Part shown: in pieces, positions 19,055-29,857 of the stretch
How the letters are laid out: each line of letters opens with the position of its first letter
Position numbering within the stretch: position 1 is the first letter of the stretch
Assembly: GCA_036927565.1 (NCBI GenBank)
Contig: JAYESD010000009.1
Span: forward strand, 149,070,929 to 149,134,928
DNA: 64,000 nt
Direction of reading: 5' to 3'
Origin: Tuctoria greenei
Lineage: Eukaryota > Streptophyta > Magnoliopsida > Poales > Poaceae
Translations under genes and position numbers: made by a program
Notes under the pieces: generated by a model
What the model saw: only the letters and a program-made list of their open reading frames with translations
What the model was told of the DNA's origin: nothing
Databases searched by the model: none

Positions 19055-20505
19055 ATGGAGTTGGGTCTGTGCGAGAGTTGCTTGAAGACCGACGGCGATT
19101 TGAAGAAGGTCCGGGCCCTCATGGGGTGGTCCTCAGACTTCTTTAACCGTTTGGTCCGTGCCGGCGGAGAGCTCCCCTTCGAGAAGGAGCGCGCCGGCGA
19201 AATGGTGTACTTTTCTTCGTATGCCATGGTGGGCTTGATCCCGCCTTTTTCTTCCTTCTTCTTGATGCTGCTAGACTTCTATGGTCTGCAGCTATACCAC
19301 CTTGGCCCTCACTCCATTCTCCTCGTGTCCATCTTTGTCCACTTCTGTGAGATGTGGGTGGGCATCCCCCCCTGCATCGAGCTCTTCCGAACTTTCTTCA
19401 CCGTCCACACCACCGGCCGAAGCAATGAGTACCTTGGCTTCTACTACTTCGTGAAGCGCAAGAAGTGCCCATTCAAGTACCTTCGGTCATTCCCTTCCGG
19501 GAAGTGGGATGACTGGAAGAAAGATTAGATAGTCGTCAGGGTGGAGGAGCATGAGCGGTTGGAGCTGCCCGACAGTCTGCCCGGCATCGATACGACGATC
19601 TGGAGTGAGGTTCTGGTGCTGGCGGAAGCTTTCGACCCCGCCTTGACCAGGATCCGCCAATGCGTGGAAGGAGGATTGACTCCCCAGGTGGTATTCTGCA
19701 ATTTCCTGGCCAACAGGTGGGCGCCGCTGAAGAGGAGGGAGAAGCTCGCTTGGGCCCTCAACAGCGTGATGGACGAGGACCGGGTTGAGACCGGGTTGAA
19801 GTCCAACATGGAGGGGAAGACCTTGGAGTTCCACCTCAAGAAATTCCAGCACGGCATCGACGTCGACGGTGATGACTTGACTCTGCCGTCGGCCTTTCTC
19901 CCTCTGAACGTGGAAGTGGAGTTCAGCAGGGAGCTCCGGCGGACGATGCCCTTACTTGACGACCTAGGTGTCGTCGAGAGAAGATCAACCACCCGGGTGG
20001 CGATCCCCGGGGTGCCCGAAGACGGCTCCGCCCCTGCCCCACAGCCGAGGGTCGAGGTCGTCGGCAAGGGCAAGGAGCTGGCAGATGAGCCAGAGAGCCG
20101 GAAGAGGAAGCTGCGACATGCCGACGGAAGGTTCGTCAGGCCCGCTACTCCCGCCTCGGTCCCTTCTCCCCAGGGGGGAAGATCTTCTGCCACCGTGGCG
20201 ACTATCCCCATAGTGGGGTCCTTCCGGGACGATACCGTTCCTGCAGTGGGATCCTCCCGGAGCGAGTCTGTCCCTGTGGTGGAACCCTCCTGGGGTGCTA
20301 GCTCCGGGCGCACGACTCCGGCACCTGGGACGGTGGGAGCCTCCAGGTCCAGGGGTTCCTCCCGATCGAGGAGAGCCTCGACCCGGGAAACGCCCGTGGC
20401 TGCGACAAGTTCCGGGGGGCCTTCTGGAGCTTCTACGCCGACCGTGGCCAGCCCAGAACGTCCAGGAAAAAGGTTCCGCGCAAGCTGGTGCGGAAGCCTT
20501 CCAAG
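19055..20505 (+). pseudogene. C antisense gene exon 1 (putative gypsy-type transposon domain)
   Basis: ATG at 19055 (MELGLCESC) starts a frame that runs to the intron at 20506, broken only by TAG at 19526-19528, where element D has a Trp codon. Residues 1-155 match the plant 'putative gypsy type transposon' domain (GWSSDFFNRL, LPFEKERAGE, FSSFFLMLLDFYGLQLYHL, FVHFCEMWVG, FVKRKKCPF, GKWDDWKK). The rest has a second conserved part (NFLANRWAPLKRRE, ELRRTMPLLDDLGV) and a Ser/Pro/Arg-rich tail with a basic RKRKLR patch that could act as a nuclear signal. It lies antisense to gag-pol, as in Grande-type elements. The molecular role is not known. Confidence 0.75.
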
Positions 20506-20583
20506 ATAATTTTTAATCTTTACCTTGGTTAACTTTTTAATTGTAGCGATTGTTTGTTGATTTTCTTCGTCCATCATCTGCAG
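20506..20583 (+). other. Intron of the C antisense gene (78 bp, donor mutated)
   Basis: The AT-rich segment starts ATAATTTTTAATC and ends CATCATCTGCAG. Removing it joins exon 1 and exon 2 in frame; reading through gives a stop at once. Element D has an intron of the same 78-bp length at the same place with a normal GTAAGC donor, so the AT donor here is most simply a decayed GT. Confidence 0.65.
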
Positions 20584-22180
20584 CGTCCCCAAGAAGGGGA
20601 GTGAAGCCCCACCCTCAGCCACGATGTCTGAGGTCGTGGGAGCTTCTGCTCCTGTCCCGGTGCTGCCCCAGGTGGTGGCTGAGGCTGCAACAGCTCCAGC
20701 GCCGGCTGTTGTGGTCATGGACCTCGACTCGTCCCCGGATGTTCCCGTGGTAGCGCCGGACCACGGGAGTGAAGACACGCCAACGGCACCTGTCTCGGAG
20801 GTTGAATCTCCGGGTCCTGGTGCTGCAGTGATGGAAGCTCCGGCTGTTGAGCCGGAGGAAACAGTAGTTCCGGCCTCGGAGCCGGAAATTGCTGAAGCCC
20901 CGGCGGTTGAGCCGGAGGTGACTGAAGCCTCGGCATGTGAGCCGGTAGTCGAGGTAGTTCCGGCAGTTGAGCTGGCTACCTCCGAAGCACCGGCCGCTGA
21001 GGCGGTTATTGTTGGAACACCGGTCATAGTGTTGGTGGTTGAAGAAGCGATGGAGCTCGAGCCTCCCTCGGAAGAGGTGTCTCGGCCGGAGCCAGTAGCA
21101 GCTCCGGCTCCGGAAGCGACGACGTCAGAGGTACCTGCGGCAGAGCCGGAGTGCCCAAACGAAGTCGCTGGCCCCCTGCCCGAGGAGGTGAACGAAGACT
21201 TGGCGGCGGGGCCTTCTTCGATGGCGACTGAGGCCATCCCGGAGGACGGCCCTAGTGCCTTGGAAGCTTAGGGTTCCGCTCTCGTAGAGTGGGACCCAAT
21301 TTTTGTATGTGAAGACCCGGTGGAACCAGCGGAGGAGACCCCAGCAGGTCTGAAGCTCATCCTGCTGTCGATGTCTATCGACAACGTCTGCTCCAGTCTG
21401 CGTCAAGTCCAACTGGCCTTCTTCCACGACAGCAAGGCTCTTGAAGAGGAGCGCCAAACCCTTAGGCGGTGGCGTAACCGGCTCTATTCGAGACCAAGCT
21501 GGCGCAGTTGAGGCTAGCGGATAACAAGGAGTGGATCAAGCGGGAGAAGACCCGCCTGGAGTACTGGGGCAAGCTGTTGGATGATAGGGAGAGCATGACT
21601 CATGCCCTCGACGCTCAATCTCGGGAGATCTATGATCAGGCCAAAGCTGCCACACGGCCGATGCTCGGCACGAACAGCTTGAGGCCATTAACACCACACT
21701 CATCAAGCGCCGAGAGGCACTTGAAGATAGGGAGAGACGGCTCGAGAATGAAGAGTAGAAACTCCTTGAGCTGCGGGATGATGCCCTGAGGAGGGAAGAG
21801 GAGCTTGTCGAGAAGATAGCTCTGGCGGACAAGAGCCTCGAGGAGCGCACTAAGAAGTTGGAAGAGCGCTGCCAAGAGGAGGAGGAGAAGACCTGGGTAC
21901 GAGGGCAGGAACTCTACGAATACGAGTGTGCCCTTGTTGCCTGGGAGAAAAAAGTGGAGGCTAGGGAGAAGGACCTGGTCGATCGCCGGAACAAGATCCA
22001 CCTCCGGGAGGAGGAGCTCGGGAGACTCGAGAGGCGGGTTGCTGCAAAGATTCAGCAAAACGCCAAAGAAGTTGAGCGCCTCGCCCGCGTGAATTCCGAA
22101 CTTACGGCGGCCAGGAGATCCCTGGAAGAGATTAAGAGCTTGAGGACGGCGGACTCCCTTCAGATTTGGGAGTTCCTGGG
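20584..22180 (+). pseudogene. C antisense gene exon 2, 5' part (acidic Pro/Glu region and coiled coil)
   Basis: The exon begins mid-codon after the intron. Up to 21271 it codes an Ala/Pro/Glu/Val-rich acidic repeat region (repeats of the form EAPAVEPE). TAG at 21269-21271 interrupts the frame, which resumes with LKLILLSMSIDNVCSSLRQVQ. A shift near 21505 leads into a Lys/Glu/Arg-rich coiled coil (REKTRLEYWGKLL, then EERCQEEEEKTWVRGQELYE) with another shift near 21655 and a TAG near 21757. Element B cuts it at 22180 in the codons for FLG. The matching exon in D is open over most of its length. Confidence 0.65.
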
Positions 22181-23745
22181 CGAATGTAGGCCTAGAGGGG
22201 GGGGTGAATAGGCCTTCTTGATTTTTATCGGTTCCTGTAACACTCAACAACAAGGTTAATACCAGAGATATCAGACTAGTCCGGTAATGTGCGGACTAGT
22301 CCGGTTTTCACGAGCTAGGTTGATCAAGTTCAGACAATTTGATTGATTCGTTAATGTTTGCAGCGGAAATATAACCTTGAATCTCAATTTAATAGTTGTA
22401 TGTCAGATTCTATTGTAGTTAAAGCTCTTGATCAACAATTAGACTTAAATTGAATAAAGTGAATCAAACCCTAGATTAAGTTGATCAAATTAGATGAAGA
22501 ACACAAAAAGGACAAGACACACGATTTATCCCGTGGTTCGGCTACCCGAAGGCAACCTACATCCACGTTGAGGAGCCCACAAAAGGACCGGGTCTTCTCC
22601 AACCCTTTCCTCGTTGGATCGCCACGAAGGTCAATCCTCTTCCACTAATCACAAAGGGTAAATAACCAAGTTGAAGGGGCGTTCTCACACGTTGAGAGCT
22701 CCCTTGATTACAACTCACAATGACACCAATAACACACTCGAAAATTACAAATTGAAATGTAAGAGTGTGTTAGAGAATCAAACCAAGAGCTCAATGATGT
22801 GTGCCAAGTGTCTCTCCAATGATCTAGAAGTGATCTTCAATGGATTGATTGATTTTGCACTTAATTTCGTGGAGAGAGATGGTTTTTTTGAGTCTCTTGG
22901 GAGGTGTGACGGCGCTAGGGTTCGAGAGAGTTAAAAGTGGGTCGTGCACCTCTATTTATATGGGGTTTCTAAAAGTGACTGTTAGGGTTCAGAAAGATCG
23001 GACTAGTCCGTGGTGGTCACCGGACTAGTCCGGTGTGCTGTGTGTAGCAAACCCTAAGTGTCTAGGAATATCGGACTAGTCCGGTTGACAACGGACTTGT
23101 CCGATTTCACTACTGGAAATCTTCGGACTAGTCCGATTGACATCGGACTTGTCCGGTCATATGAAACCCTAAGTGTTTAGGATGACAAGTCCGCACTTGG
23201 AAGACTTGTCCGTTTTAGATCAGTGCGTATATCGGACTAGTCCGTGTAGACACCGGACTTGTCCGAAGTGGATCAGAAAGAATTATCGGACTAGTCCGGA
23301 TCACAACGGACTTGTCCGATTTTGTGTGACTTGTGCATTGTGTTGAGGACTAGTCCGCATTGGGGAGGACTAGTCCGAAGTGGATCAGAAAGATATCGGA
23401 CTAGTCCGGTGGAGACCGGACTTGTCCGATCTAGTGCAGAATGTGACATCGGACTAGTCCGGCTGATATCGGACTAGTCCGGTCCTGTATAACTTTGTGC
23501 ATTGTATGTGTGTGCTTGAAAGTGATTGAGCTCTTGGGTGTGTTTCCTTAACACACTCTATACATAATAATCTACTATTTTCTTCTTCTTGAGCTCAAGT
23601 TCATTTTGCTTCTCATTTCCTTTCTTTTTGGCATTTTGCTCATTTTTCATTATTTGCCTGCATTCATCTCAACAGAAGGATTAGGATCCCAATTGCTTGT
23701 CATAAATCATCCAAAACCCACAAGGGAGTCCTAGATGCACTTTCA
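22181..23745 (-). repeat. 3' LTR of element B (1565 bp)
   Basis: It is the same length as the other copy, with scattered point differences. Its outer end reads CG (22181-22182) where the partner has TG. It holds about 20 copies of the palindrome CGGACTAGTCCG or CGGACTTGTCCG, mostly at 23000-23490. A GC-poor end at 23520-23745 closes with TTTCA, that is TGAAAGTGCATC on the minus strand. Confidence 0.95.
23000..23490. repeat. Palindrome array in the left B LTR
   Basis: About 18 copies of the 12-bp perfect palindrome CGGACTAGTCCG or its TT variant CGGACTTGTCCG lie 15-45 bp apart, often in alternating A/T-centre pairs. Single copies also lie at 22275 and 22294. Spacers are not conserved in length. 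The same array is in the other LTR at 33115-33600. Confidence 0.9.
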
Positions 23746-23761
23746 ATCTCCCCCTTTTTGG
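23746..23761 (-). other. Polypurine tract of element B
   Basis: On the minus strand this reads AAAAAGGGGGAGAT directly before the 3' LTR, the same box as in element A (13951-13962). Confidence 0.75.
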
Positions 23762-24192
23762 TGATTGATGACAACCAATTGAGATTTCACAAAATGAGGC
23801 AAAAATGAGATTTTTCACAAAGGATGCACATATGACTTAAAAATACATCAAGCAACAAGAAAATTATCCATATGTGCATTCTTTATAGTGGGATGCATAC
23901 TAAGTGCATGAATACATTGAAAATGACAGGATTTACATTAATCAACCGATATCAAATGCATATGACATTCCAGGGGCAAAAACACAGTTTTCATCACACA
24001 CTCCAAATAAATTAAGCAATTCATCACAGGACCAAACTTAATATAACGCCAGAGTTAAACTATTACAATCACAAATGAAAGATAAAGACTCTCTCCTCGC
24101 ACTCTACCACAGCTAAAGCTAAGACCCCCCCTCAATCTCTCTCCCTTTGGCATCAAGACACCAAAAAGAAGGAGAGGAGGGTCCTAGGGTCT

Positions 24193-25751
24193 TCACTCTT
24201 CACTGTCGGTCCTCTCGTCATCGTCTTCATCTTCTTTGCTTTCTGCTTGACGAGGAGGAGAGGGAGGAGGAGGAGCGGAGCTGCTTGAGCCCCCAATGCC
24301 AAAATAGGCAAGCTCGGAAGGGGACAAGGGCCCGAGCTCGGTGAAATCCGGGTCAGACTCCTCAGATATCACTGGAGATCCAATGGGGTCGATCTCCAGC
24401 TTCCGACAGATTTGCTCCACATTGGCCTTTATATACTTCATGTCCTCCTTTCTTTTCTTGTTGAGGTTGTGGACCTTCACTTTGGTCTTTTTGTAGGAGG
24501 ATAAGATTGCTGACAAGTATTTGAGGATCCCACTGGCGGATCCTCTCTGAGGGGCTTCCCTATAGGTAGGGACCTCCCTAGCACTGCTTCTTGCTCTTGT
24601 CGGTGCCTCGGGACTGGAGACCGGTGAGGGAGCAGCCTTGATGCTCACTGGTTGAGGCTTCTGAGGCCTCAAGGGGGTGTGCTCCACATCCTTCACGAAC
24701 TCAATACCTGTGACTTTCTCAATCACATACATGAGGTAGGGAGCATAGCCACATGACCTGTTAGGCGTACAGGATATGTTGACCATATCATTCCAAATGT
24801 ACTCCGCTACATCAAATGGGCGGTCCCTGCTTATGACTCTCATTAGGGTTCTGAGGTAACCCTGCACGCTCCCAGCATCTCCATCTTTAGGAGCAATAGT
24901 ATTCCTCAGCACTCTGTTGAGGACCACAAAGAATGGTTTCATGTGCTTTGTAGATGAACATACTTTGAGTTAGGCTCATATAGGAATTTCATCCTATCCT
25001 TCTCCATGACACCAATGTTGTGGATGATCAGCCTGTCAGGTCCAGAGGTGTCCAGATGGAGCAGATTATTGAACTCCTCTTGAGTGATACTATACTTAGA
25101 TCCGTGTGTCATCCAAGTAACACTCTCTTCATCCTCACTTGAGAAGTGGCAAGTTGCAAAGAACTGTGCAATCACTTCATCATTCCAGTTATGCCTGAAG
25201 GCAAAGAGATCCTTCAGGCCATGCCTCTCAGCTGCAGCAATGACCTCATCAAAGGCTAAGCACTTCTTCTTCTCTAGGTGGGCCCAGTCAATCCACTGAC
25301 TACGCACCACCGGTGTCTTCATCGGGAGGTACACTGATTTGTAGAAGTATGCATGGAAGTTGCACCAAAACCTTCTATCGACAGCTTGCTTTGGCCTGCC
25401 ATACCAGTCAATGCTCCTGTATTTTGCTGCAGAATCACTGCCTTTTCCGTTGAACTTCTCCTCAGTGGGGTCCCGGACCCCTTCCCTGGGAGCATGGAGC
25501 CTCAAGGGCCCAACTGGCCCCGTTGCAACTCCCTTGCCCTTTCCCTTTGCTTGCCAAAGGCCGCTTGAAGATGTAGCAGCCTTCGAGGTGGGCTTCTTGG
25601 CACAGACCTTCCTCCGAACTTGGGGAGGAGATGTAGCAGGCCCGGAAGGTCTTTCTTGGCATTTCTTGCCAAGACCCGCCGAGGACCGAGATGCCACCTC
25701 GTGGTCCAACTCAGCCTCAAAGTCGGAGATTTCATTGTCGGAGCTCGACAT
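24193..25751 (-). pseudogene. Element B third ORF (envelope position), frameshifted
   Basis: ATG at 25749-25751 (MSSSDNEISDFEAELDHE) begins a frame that ends at 24939. A second frame, 24942-24193, carries on the same protein after a one-base shift near 24950-24965, giving about 510 residues in all. The core (IDWYGRPKQAVDRRFWCNFHAYF, FFATCHFSS, YSITQEEFNNLL) aligns in layout with the core of the A third ORF (FYATLYVS region). A Pro/Ser linker, a basic coiled-coil stretch (KKTKVKVHNLNKKRK) and an acidic tail follow. It belongs to the plant retroelement 'putative plant transposon protein' type. Function is unknown; there is no membrane segment or signal peptide of the kind expected for an envelope protein. 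Confidence 0.7.
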
Positions 25752-25754
25752 GAT

Positions 25755-26106
25755 CTGAGAATGAATGAGCAAGAAAAATGACAAGTTATGCAAGGCATAG
25801 GTAAGACATGATAGTAATGGATGGCATTAGGGAATTAAGGAATTAGGTTCAGGTTCAGAAACATCGGACTTGTCCGGTGCCTAGGCACGGACTAGTCCGG
25901 GGTACCGGACTTGTCCGTGCATGGACCGGACTAGTCCGGTGTTCATCCTCAAAAACCTAACAGATTGAACTGGACACAATCCCTAATGCAATTCTAGTCT
26001 AGCATACACGTAGTACATCAGCTAAACATGTAACTAGTGCAGGGTGCTAGGCCAAACGATCAATGATTGAGAAAAATACGATTTCTAGGGTTTTGAAGGT
26101 TTTTAC
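25755..26106 (-). other. Predicted intron in the 5' leader of the B third ORF
   Basis: On the minus strand a donor TTCTTCG|GTAAAA (26106) and an acceptor CATTCTCAG (25755) bracket 352 bp, ending three bases before the ATG at 25751. Upstream sequence (CTTTCTCTCTCTTGCG and related) looks like a plant 5' leader. It is predicted from splice consensus only. Confidence 0.45.
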
Positions 26107-26490
26107 CGAAGAAATCGTTGGAGACTTGAAGTTTTGGGGGTTTGAGGCCGGACTAGTCCGGTGGAATCAATCCCCAAGTCTTCAAGCTTGATCTCCGCCC
26201 AAACTTGTGGCTTTTCGACGGAGGACACAAGAGATTGCTTTGGGATCTCGAGCGCAAGAGAGAGAAAGGCGTGAGCAAATGTGGGGATGAGTAGATTAGG
26301 GTTTGGTGGCGGCTAGGGTTATGGACACGAGAAATCGGACAAGTCCGGACTTGACCGGACTAGTCCGAAGTCATCCAGAGACCTATATCGGACTAGTCCG
26401 TGGTCCGTCGGACTAGTCCGGCTAACCGGCACTCTGCGGACTAGTCTGCATGGGCGGACTAGTCCGGATAACCACGGACTAGTCCGTAGT
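25862..26490. repeat. Palindrome clusters around the B third-ORF leader
   Basis: CGGACTAGTCCG and CGGACTTGTCCG copies lie at 25863-25942 (inside the predicted intron), at 26150 and at 26337-26485. They are the same family as the LTR array and sit where element A has its own palindrome cluster. Confidence 0.85.
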
Positions 26491-26731
26491 TACCAGGAAA
26501 GAATTGCATAGCCCATTCATATATATTTGAAGGTTCAATAATAGCGAATAGAGAGGCAAAACAATTCAAGCAATATTGATGAATTTGACCAGTAAGCATA
26601 CAACAATCATACAATGATCAAAATTCATCAAGATCTAATAATTGACATAGTTTTTCGAGAGAAAAATAGGGAGGGGTAATTTTCACAAATCAATCAACAT
26701 TTTTGAGTTAATCATACAGGTATGCAACTTT

Positions 26732-27930
26732 TCAAGCCACACTCCGAGAATCAAGAATATTTAGCTCATTTCGGAGTTCGCAAAAACGTTTTTCATCAAG
26801 TGGCTTGGTGAATATGTCGGCCAATTGTTTTTGTGTGTTGACATGTGAGATGGTTATGTCTCCTTTCATGGAATGGTCTCTCAAGAAATGATGTCTTATG
26901 TCTATGTGTTTAGTCCTAGAGTGCTCAACTGGATTGTGGGCTATTTTAATGGCACTCTCATTGTCACAAAGGAGAGGAATATGGTTCATATTGTAACCGT
27001 AATCCCTTAGAGTTTGTCGCATCCAAAGGAGTTGTGCACAACAACTCCCGGCTGCAACATACTCCGCTTCGGCTGTGGATAAAGCAATGGAATTTTGTTT
27101 CTTAGATGACCAAGAAACCAAAGATCTTCCTAGGAATTGGCATGTGCCAGAGGTGCTTTTTCTATCAACTTTGCACCCGGCATAATCTGCATCGGAGTAA
27201 CCAATGAGATTGAATTTGGAGCCTTTTGGGTACCAAAGACCAAGGTTGGGTGTATGAACTAAATATCTCAAGATTCTTTTTACGGCTGTCAAGTGACATT
27301 CCTTAGGGTTGGCTTGAAATCTTGCACACAAACATACACTCAACATAATATCTAGCCTAGATGCACATAAGTAAAGTAAAGATCCAATCATGGAGCGATA
27401 TACCTTTTGGTCGATGCTCGGTCCATCTTCATTGAGATCCAAGTGGCCATTCGTAGCCATGGGAGTCTTTATGGGCTTTGCCTTGTCCATGCCAAACTTC
27501 TTGAGTATGTCCTGCGTGTACTTGGTTTGGCTTATGAATGTTCCTTCCTTTTGTTGCCGCACTTGGAATCCCAAGAAGTACTTCAATTCTCCCATAATTG
27601 ACATTTCAAACCTGTCTGTCATAATTCTACTAAATTCTTCACAGAAAGATTGGTTAGTTGACCCAAAAATTATGTCATCAACATAGATTTGGCAAATAAA
27701 AAGATCATTATCTAGATTTTTCGTAAATAATGTATAATCTACTTTTCCAATCTGAAAGCCATTATCAATTAAAAAATCTCTAAGACACTCATACCAAGCT
27801 CTAGGAGCTTGTTTGAGGCCATAGAGAGCCTTACGCAGTTTATACACGTGGTCGAGGAACTCTTCATCTTCAAATTCGGGTGGTTGCTCCACGTACACCT
27901 CTTCCTTGATCGGTCCATTGAGGAAGGCGC
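26732..27930 (-). pseudogene. Element B reverse transcriptase (truncated) and RNase H
   Basis: The frame starts at the deletion junction near 27930 and runs through SAFLNGPIKEEVYVEQPP, the YVDDIIFGS box, RNase H with YSDADYAGC, STAEAEYVAA and DNESAIKIA, and ends LADIFTKPLDEKRF. The start of the RT domain, including the stretch that carries the first catalytic Asp (QMDVK in element A), is missing. The last ~400 residues are open and well kept. The enzyme cannot work without that Asp. Confidence 0.85.
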
Positions 27931-29811
27931 TTCGACTTGTGAGTAACCTTTGGCCACAAGTCGTGCCTTGTTTCTTGTCACCACCCCGCGTTCGTCTTGC
28001 TTGTTGCGGAAGACCCACTTGGTGCCCACTATGTTTGCATTGGGTCTTCCCACAAGTTCCCAAACCTCGTTTCTCTTGAAGTTGTTCAACTCTTCTTGCA
28101 TTGCCACCACCCAGTCCGGATCCTTAAATGCATCCTCAGTCCTGCGTGGTTCCAAAAAGGAGACAAACGAGTAATGCTCACAAAAATTAGCTATACGAGA
28201 TCTAGTATTTACTCCCTTTTGGATATCACCGATGATGTTGTCGATTGGGTGATCCCTTTGAGTGCGTTGGTGTACTCTTGGGTGTGGCACTTGGGGAGTT
28301 GAGTGTTGGTGATCATTTTCTTCTCCCCCTGAGTGGTTGCCCTCGTTGATTTGTTGATCATCTTCATATTCTTGTGATTGATCTTGTATCGAGACTCCCC
28401 CTTGATTGTTGATCTCCTCTTGTGGTTCACTTTCCTCTTGTATTTGTGACGATGACTCTTGTGGACGAACTTCGCCTAGAGCCATTCTCTTCAATGCTTG
28501 GTAAGGAGCTTCTTCTTTACCTAATTCACATTGATCAACTTGCTCCTTTTGGGAGCCATTAGTTTCATCGAACACTACGTCACGTGCCACTTCAACAAGT
28601 CCGGAGGCCTTGTTGAAAACACGATGGGCGTAAGTGTTCGAATCATAGCCAAGAAGGAAACCTTCATCGGACTTTGAAGCGAACTTTGAAGTCCTGGACT
28701 TCTTGTTCAAGATATAACATGGAGAGCCGAAAAATCGAAAATATGAAATGTTGGGTTTGTTACCGGTGAGTAGCTCATAAGGAGTCTTCTTGAGTAGTCG
28801 ATGAAGGTAGAGTCGATTTGCGGCGTGGCAAGCGATGTTAATCGCTTCCGCCCAAAATCGATCCGAAGTCTTGTATTCATCAAGCATTGTTCTTGCCATC
28901 TCTATGAGCGTTCGGTTCTTCCTTTCGGCGACTCCATTTTGTTGTGGAGAGTATGGTGCTGAAAATTCGTGCTTGATTCCCTCCTCATCAAGGTACTCCT
29001 CCACTTGTATGTTCTTGAACTCCGTGCCGTTGTCGCTCCGAATACTCTTGATCGATAGTGAGAACTCGTTTTGAGCTCGCTTGAAGAATTTCTTGAGCGT
29101 TCCTTGTGTTTCTGACTTGTCATGCAAAAAGAACACCCAAGTGAAGCGAGAAAAATCATCAATAATGACTAAACCGTATTTATTACCGCCGATGCTTATG
29201 TAAGCAATTGGCCCAAACAAGTCCATATGAAGTAGTTCGAGCGGTCTTGTCGTAGACATAATGTTCTTTGCAGGATGATGTGCTCCTACTTGCTTCTCGG
29301 CTTGGCACGTGCTACAAGGCCTGTCTTTCTCAAAAACAACATCTTTCAAACCTCGGATGTGATCGCCCTTGAGGAGTTTTTGAAGATTCCTCATACCAAC
29401 ATGTGCTAGCCGTCTATGCCACAGCCAACCCATGTTGGTTTTTGCAATCAAGCATGTGTCGAGTTCGGCTTTATCCTTGTTGAAGTCAACAAGGTAAAGC
29501 TTTCCCTTCAACATACCCTTGAATGCAACGGAACCATCACTCCTCCTTGAGACGGTCACACCCTCGTTAGTAAACAAGCAATTATAACCTTTGTCACATA
29601 ATTGAGATATGGACAGCAGGTTATAATCTAAAGATTCAACATGTAGAACATGAGAAAGAGTGTGTTCAGAGGATATTGCTATTTTACCGGTACCGAGCAC
29701 CCTTCCTTGACTATTATCTCTGAAGTAGATGCCTTCGTTTGGGTCCTCGTTTTCTTCATATTCCACGAACATCCTCTTTTCTCCGATCATGTGGTTGGTT
29801 CATCCACTATC
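27931..29811 (-). pseudogene. Element B protease, integrase and RT N-terminal edge
   Basis: The protease motif VLDSG at about 29803-29817 is followed at once by TGA (29800-29802), where element A has Cys. From Met 29790 the frame is open: protease rest, GAG-pre-integrase zinc region (LWHRRLAHVG, CSTCQAEKQ), integrase core with HMDLFGP, RSDNGTE and QQNGVAERKN, so all three catalytic acids are kept, then the integrase C-terminus and the first RT residues (NKARLVAKGYSQVE). At about 27930 an internal deletion joins it to later RT sequence in another frame. Confidence 0.85.
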
Positions 29812-29857
29812 TAGCACCCATTTGGATCCACCGGAGGAATAGGCCTGCAGAAACAAA

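Noticed and set aside
19525..21237. 570-codon minus-strand open frame rich in Ser/Thr/Gly/Ala
   Set aside because: It is the reverse frame of the antisense gene, whose plus-strand frames carry the conserved domain and match element D.
22671..22934. 87-codon frame repeated at 32786-33049
   Set aside because: It repeats because it lies in the two LTRs of element B; it is not an independent gene.
22990..23490. Spaced palindromic repeats resembling a CRISPR array
   Set aside because: The repeat unit is only 12 bp, spacers vary widely, the array is duplicated in both LTRs of a plant retrotransposon and there are no cas genes.
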